From the NCBI GenBank assembly GCA_009908925.1, contig JAAAOH010000305.1, positions 1-6,977 on the forward strand: a stretch of 6,977 nt of DNA. Reading direction: 5' to 3'. The position numbers were made by a program, and so were the translations under genes. The stretch is from Spirochaetota bacterium. GTDB lineage: Bacteria > Spirochaetota > Spirochaetia > DSM-27196 > PWMO01. This document shows positions 6,100-6,977 of the stretch, piece after piece. The notes beneath the pieces are model-generated. The model searched no databases, was not told the DNA's origin, and saw only the letters and a program-made list of their open reading frames with translations. Positions within the stretch are counted from its first letter, which is position 1, and every line of letters starts with the position of its first letter.

Positions 6100-6977
6100 T
6101 ACCGCGACGGATTGGCGCAACAACACCTGCCTTCCACGTGCTCGCCGCGCTCGCGCTGGCACTGACACTCGCGCTGCTCTGCGCGCCGGCGCTCCGGGCT
6201 CAGGACGCCGGGGAGACCCCCCAGACCCCGGACGCCGCCGAGACCACGGACTCGGGTGAGGCCGGCGAGGCCCCGGGCGCCGGCGAGGCTGCAGAGGAGA
6301 CGCTTCCCGAGGACATCCGCACGGCGAGCTTCTACGAGCTTTCGGTCTGGCTGGACCGCCTCGATCTCTCAACGCGGGGCACGCGCCGGGATCTCGAGCA
6401 GCGGCTCTTCGAACACTACGGCCTGGAGTACACCGAGCCGGAGGCGGGTGCGGGCGGGCGCGAGATCGTGATCGAGTCGGCGCTGGAATCGAGCTACTTC
6501 GAGCTCACCGAAATCGAACAGCGCTACGTGCGGCTGCGGGGCGGCGTTGTGCTGCGCATGGAGGACCCCGAGGAAGGCGTGATCCACACCATAGCCGCGG
6601 AGGAGCTCGTCTTCAATCGCGAGACGGAGGCCATCACCGCCAGAGGCGACATCGAGTACGTGATAGACCGGGGGACGAGCAGCGAGCGTTTCACCGGCGA
6701 ACAGCTGACGATATACCTCGACGACTGGGAAGGCGTATTCCTCGAGGGTACCTCGCGTCGGGACCGCGAGATTCGCGGGCGCGACCTCGAGTTTCGCTAC
6801 TCCGGGGCCTACATCACCAGATCTCCGGACGACATAGTGACGCTCGAGGGTGGGGTTATCACATCCTCGCAGGGAGAACCGCCGTACTACCGGATACGGG
6901 CGCGCAAGATCTGGGTGCTCGGCCCGGGGGAGTGGGGCCTGCAGGGCGCCTCGCTCTACGTGGGGCGTGTGCCGCTC
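6096..6977 (+). CDS. LptD/OstA-like outer-membrane biogenesis protein, N-terminal part (runs off right edge)
   Basis: N-terminal 294 codons of an OstA-domain protein related to LptD, which inserts LPS-type glycolipid into the outer membrane. The proposed start is GTG 6096, overlapping the uvrA stop as GTGA; GTG 6138 is an alternative but would cut the signal peptide short. Residues 1-35 look like a signal peptide (Arg4-Arg5, hydrophobic core 15-29, likely cleavage ALRA-Q). Residues 36-73 are an acidic Gly/Glu/Ala/Pro linker. Residues 76-110 match a SAP-type helix-extension-helix motif. From about 134, alternating polar and apolar strands with turns such as LRGGV, ARGDIEY, LEGT and LEGGV are typical of the OstA beta-jellyroll. 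The segment ends in GASLYVGRVPL, the kind of motif that precedes the barrel in LptD. The rest lies outside the window. A spirochaete may use it for a lipid other than classical LPS. Assignment to the family is good; calling it true lptD is less certain because no barrel is visible. Confidence 0.82.
   Translation, partial: MIPRRIGATTPAFHVLAALALALTLALLCAPALRAQDAGETPQTPDAAETTDSGEAGEAPGAGEAAEETLPEDIRTASFYELSVWLDRLDLSTRGTRRDLEQRLFEHYGLEYTEPEAGAGGREIVIESALESSYFELTEIEQRYVRLRGGVVLRMEDPEEGVIHTIAAEELVFNRETEAITARGDIEYVIDRGTSSERFTGEQLTIYLDDWEGVFLEGTSRRDREIRGRDLEFRYSGAYITRSPDDIVTLEGGVITSSQGEPPYYRIRARKIWVLGPGEWGLQGASLYVGRVPL
6261..6289 (+). repeat. Short direct repeat in the acidic linker of the LptD-like gene
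   Basis: GCCGGCGAGGC occurs at 6261-6271 and again at 6279-6289, an 18-bp period in frame, encoding AGEAPG/AGEA. It lies in the low-complexity linker between signal peptide and SAP-like motif, so gain or loss of a unit would only change linker length. Confidence 0.6.

Noticed and set aside
6165..6200. Lipoprotein signal at Cys29 of the LptD-like protein
   Set aside because: Leu sits directly before the Cys, which is unusual even for relaxed spirochaetal lipoboxes, and a signal peptidase I site (ALRA-Q) follows.
5434..6372. Long antisense open frame (312 codons) spanning the uvrA end and the LptD-like gene start
   Set aside because: It lies opposite two well-supported coding regions, its product is rich in Arg, Pro, Gly and Ser without a recognisable domain, and long antisense frames are common in GC-rich genes.

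Overview
The window is about 7 kb of GC-rich DNA (roughly 60% or more by eye) with five protein genes on the + strand, packed so tightly that they may form one transcription unit. The gaps are 14, 27 and 30 nt, and the last junction is a 4-nt overlap. The content points to a spirochaete: a V-type (not F-type) ATPase operon end with subunit I followed by subunit K, and uvrA followed directly by an LptD/OstA-type outer-membrane biogenesis gene. I recall the same uvrA-lptD adjacency in Treponema pallidum (TP0514-TP0515). The base composition would fit a free-living, GC-rich member of the Spirochaetales. The taxon is inferred from gene content and order, not from a marker gene.

Layout. Positions 2-1816 hold V-ATPase subunit I (stator a-type subunit), whose first codons lie off the left edge. 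Positions 1831-2268 hold the proteolipid ring subunit K. Together they make the ion channel of the membrane sector. Positions 2296-3249 hold a predicted exported TPR protein of unknown function. Positions 3280-6099 hold full-length uvrA. Positions 6096-6977 hold the N-terminal part of an LptD/OstA-like protein that runs off the right edge. The ORF-track lines omitted here are frame shadows in GC-rich coding DNA. No RNA gene, mobile element, CRISPR array or rho-independent terminator was seen, and no intergenic stretch is longer than 30 nt.

The genes do not form one pathway. Subunits I and K couple ATP and ion gradients, UvrA recognises DNA damage, and the LptD-like protein works in outer-membrane glycolipid delivery. 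The notable details are local. The short uvrA leader is made of two adjoining perfect inverted repeats, the second covering the start codon. UvrA lacks the first half of its N-terminal zinc site. Subunit K keeps the polar residues of a sodium-binding site. The exported LptD-like protein carries a SAP-like motif behind its signal peptide. I see no evidence of a wholly new multi-gene system.
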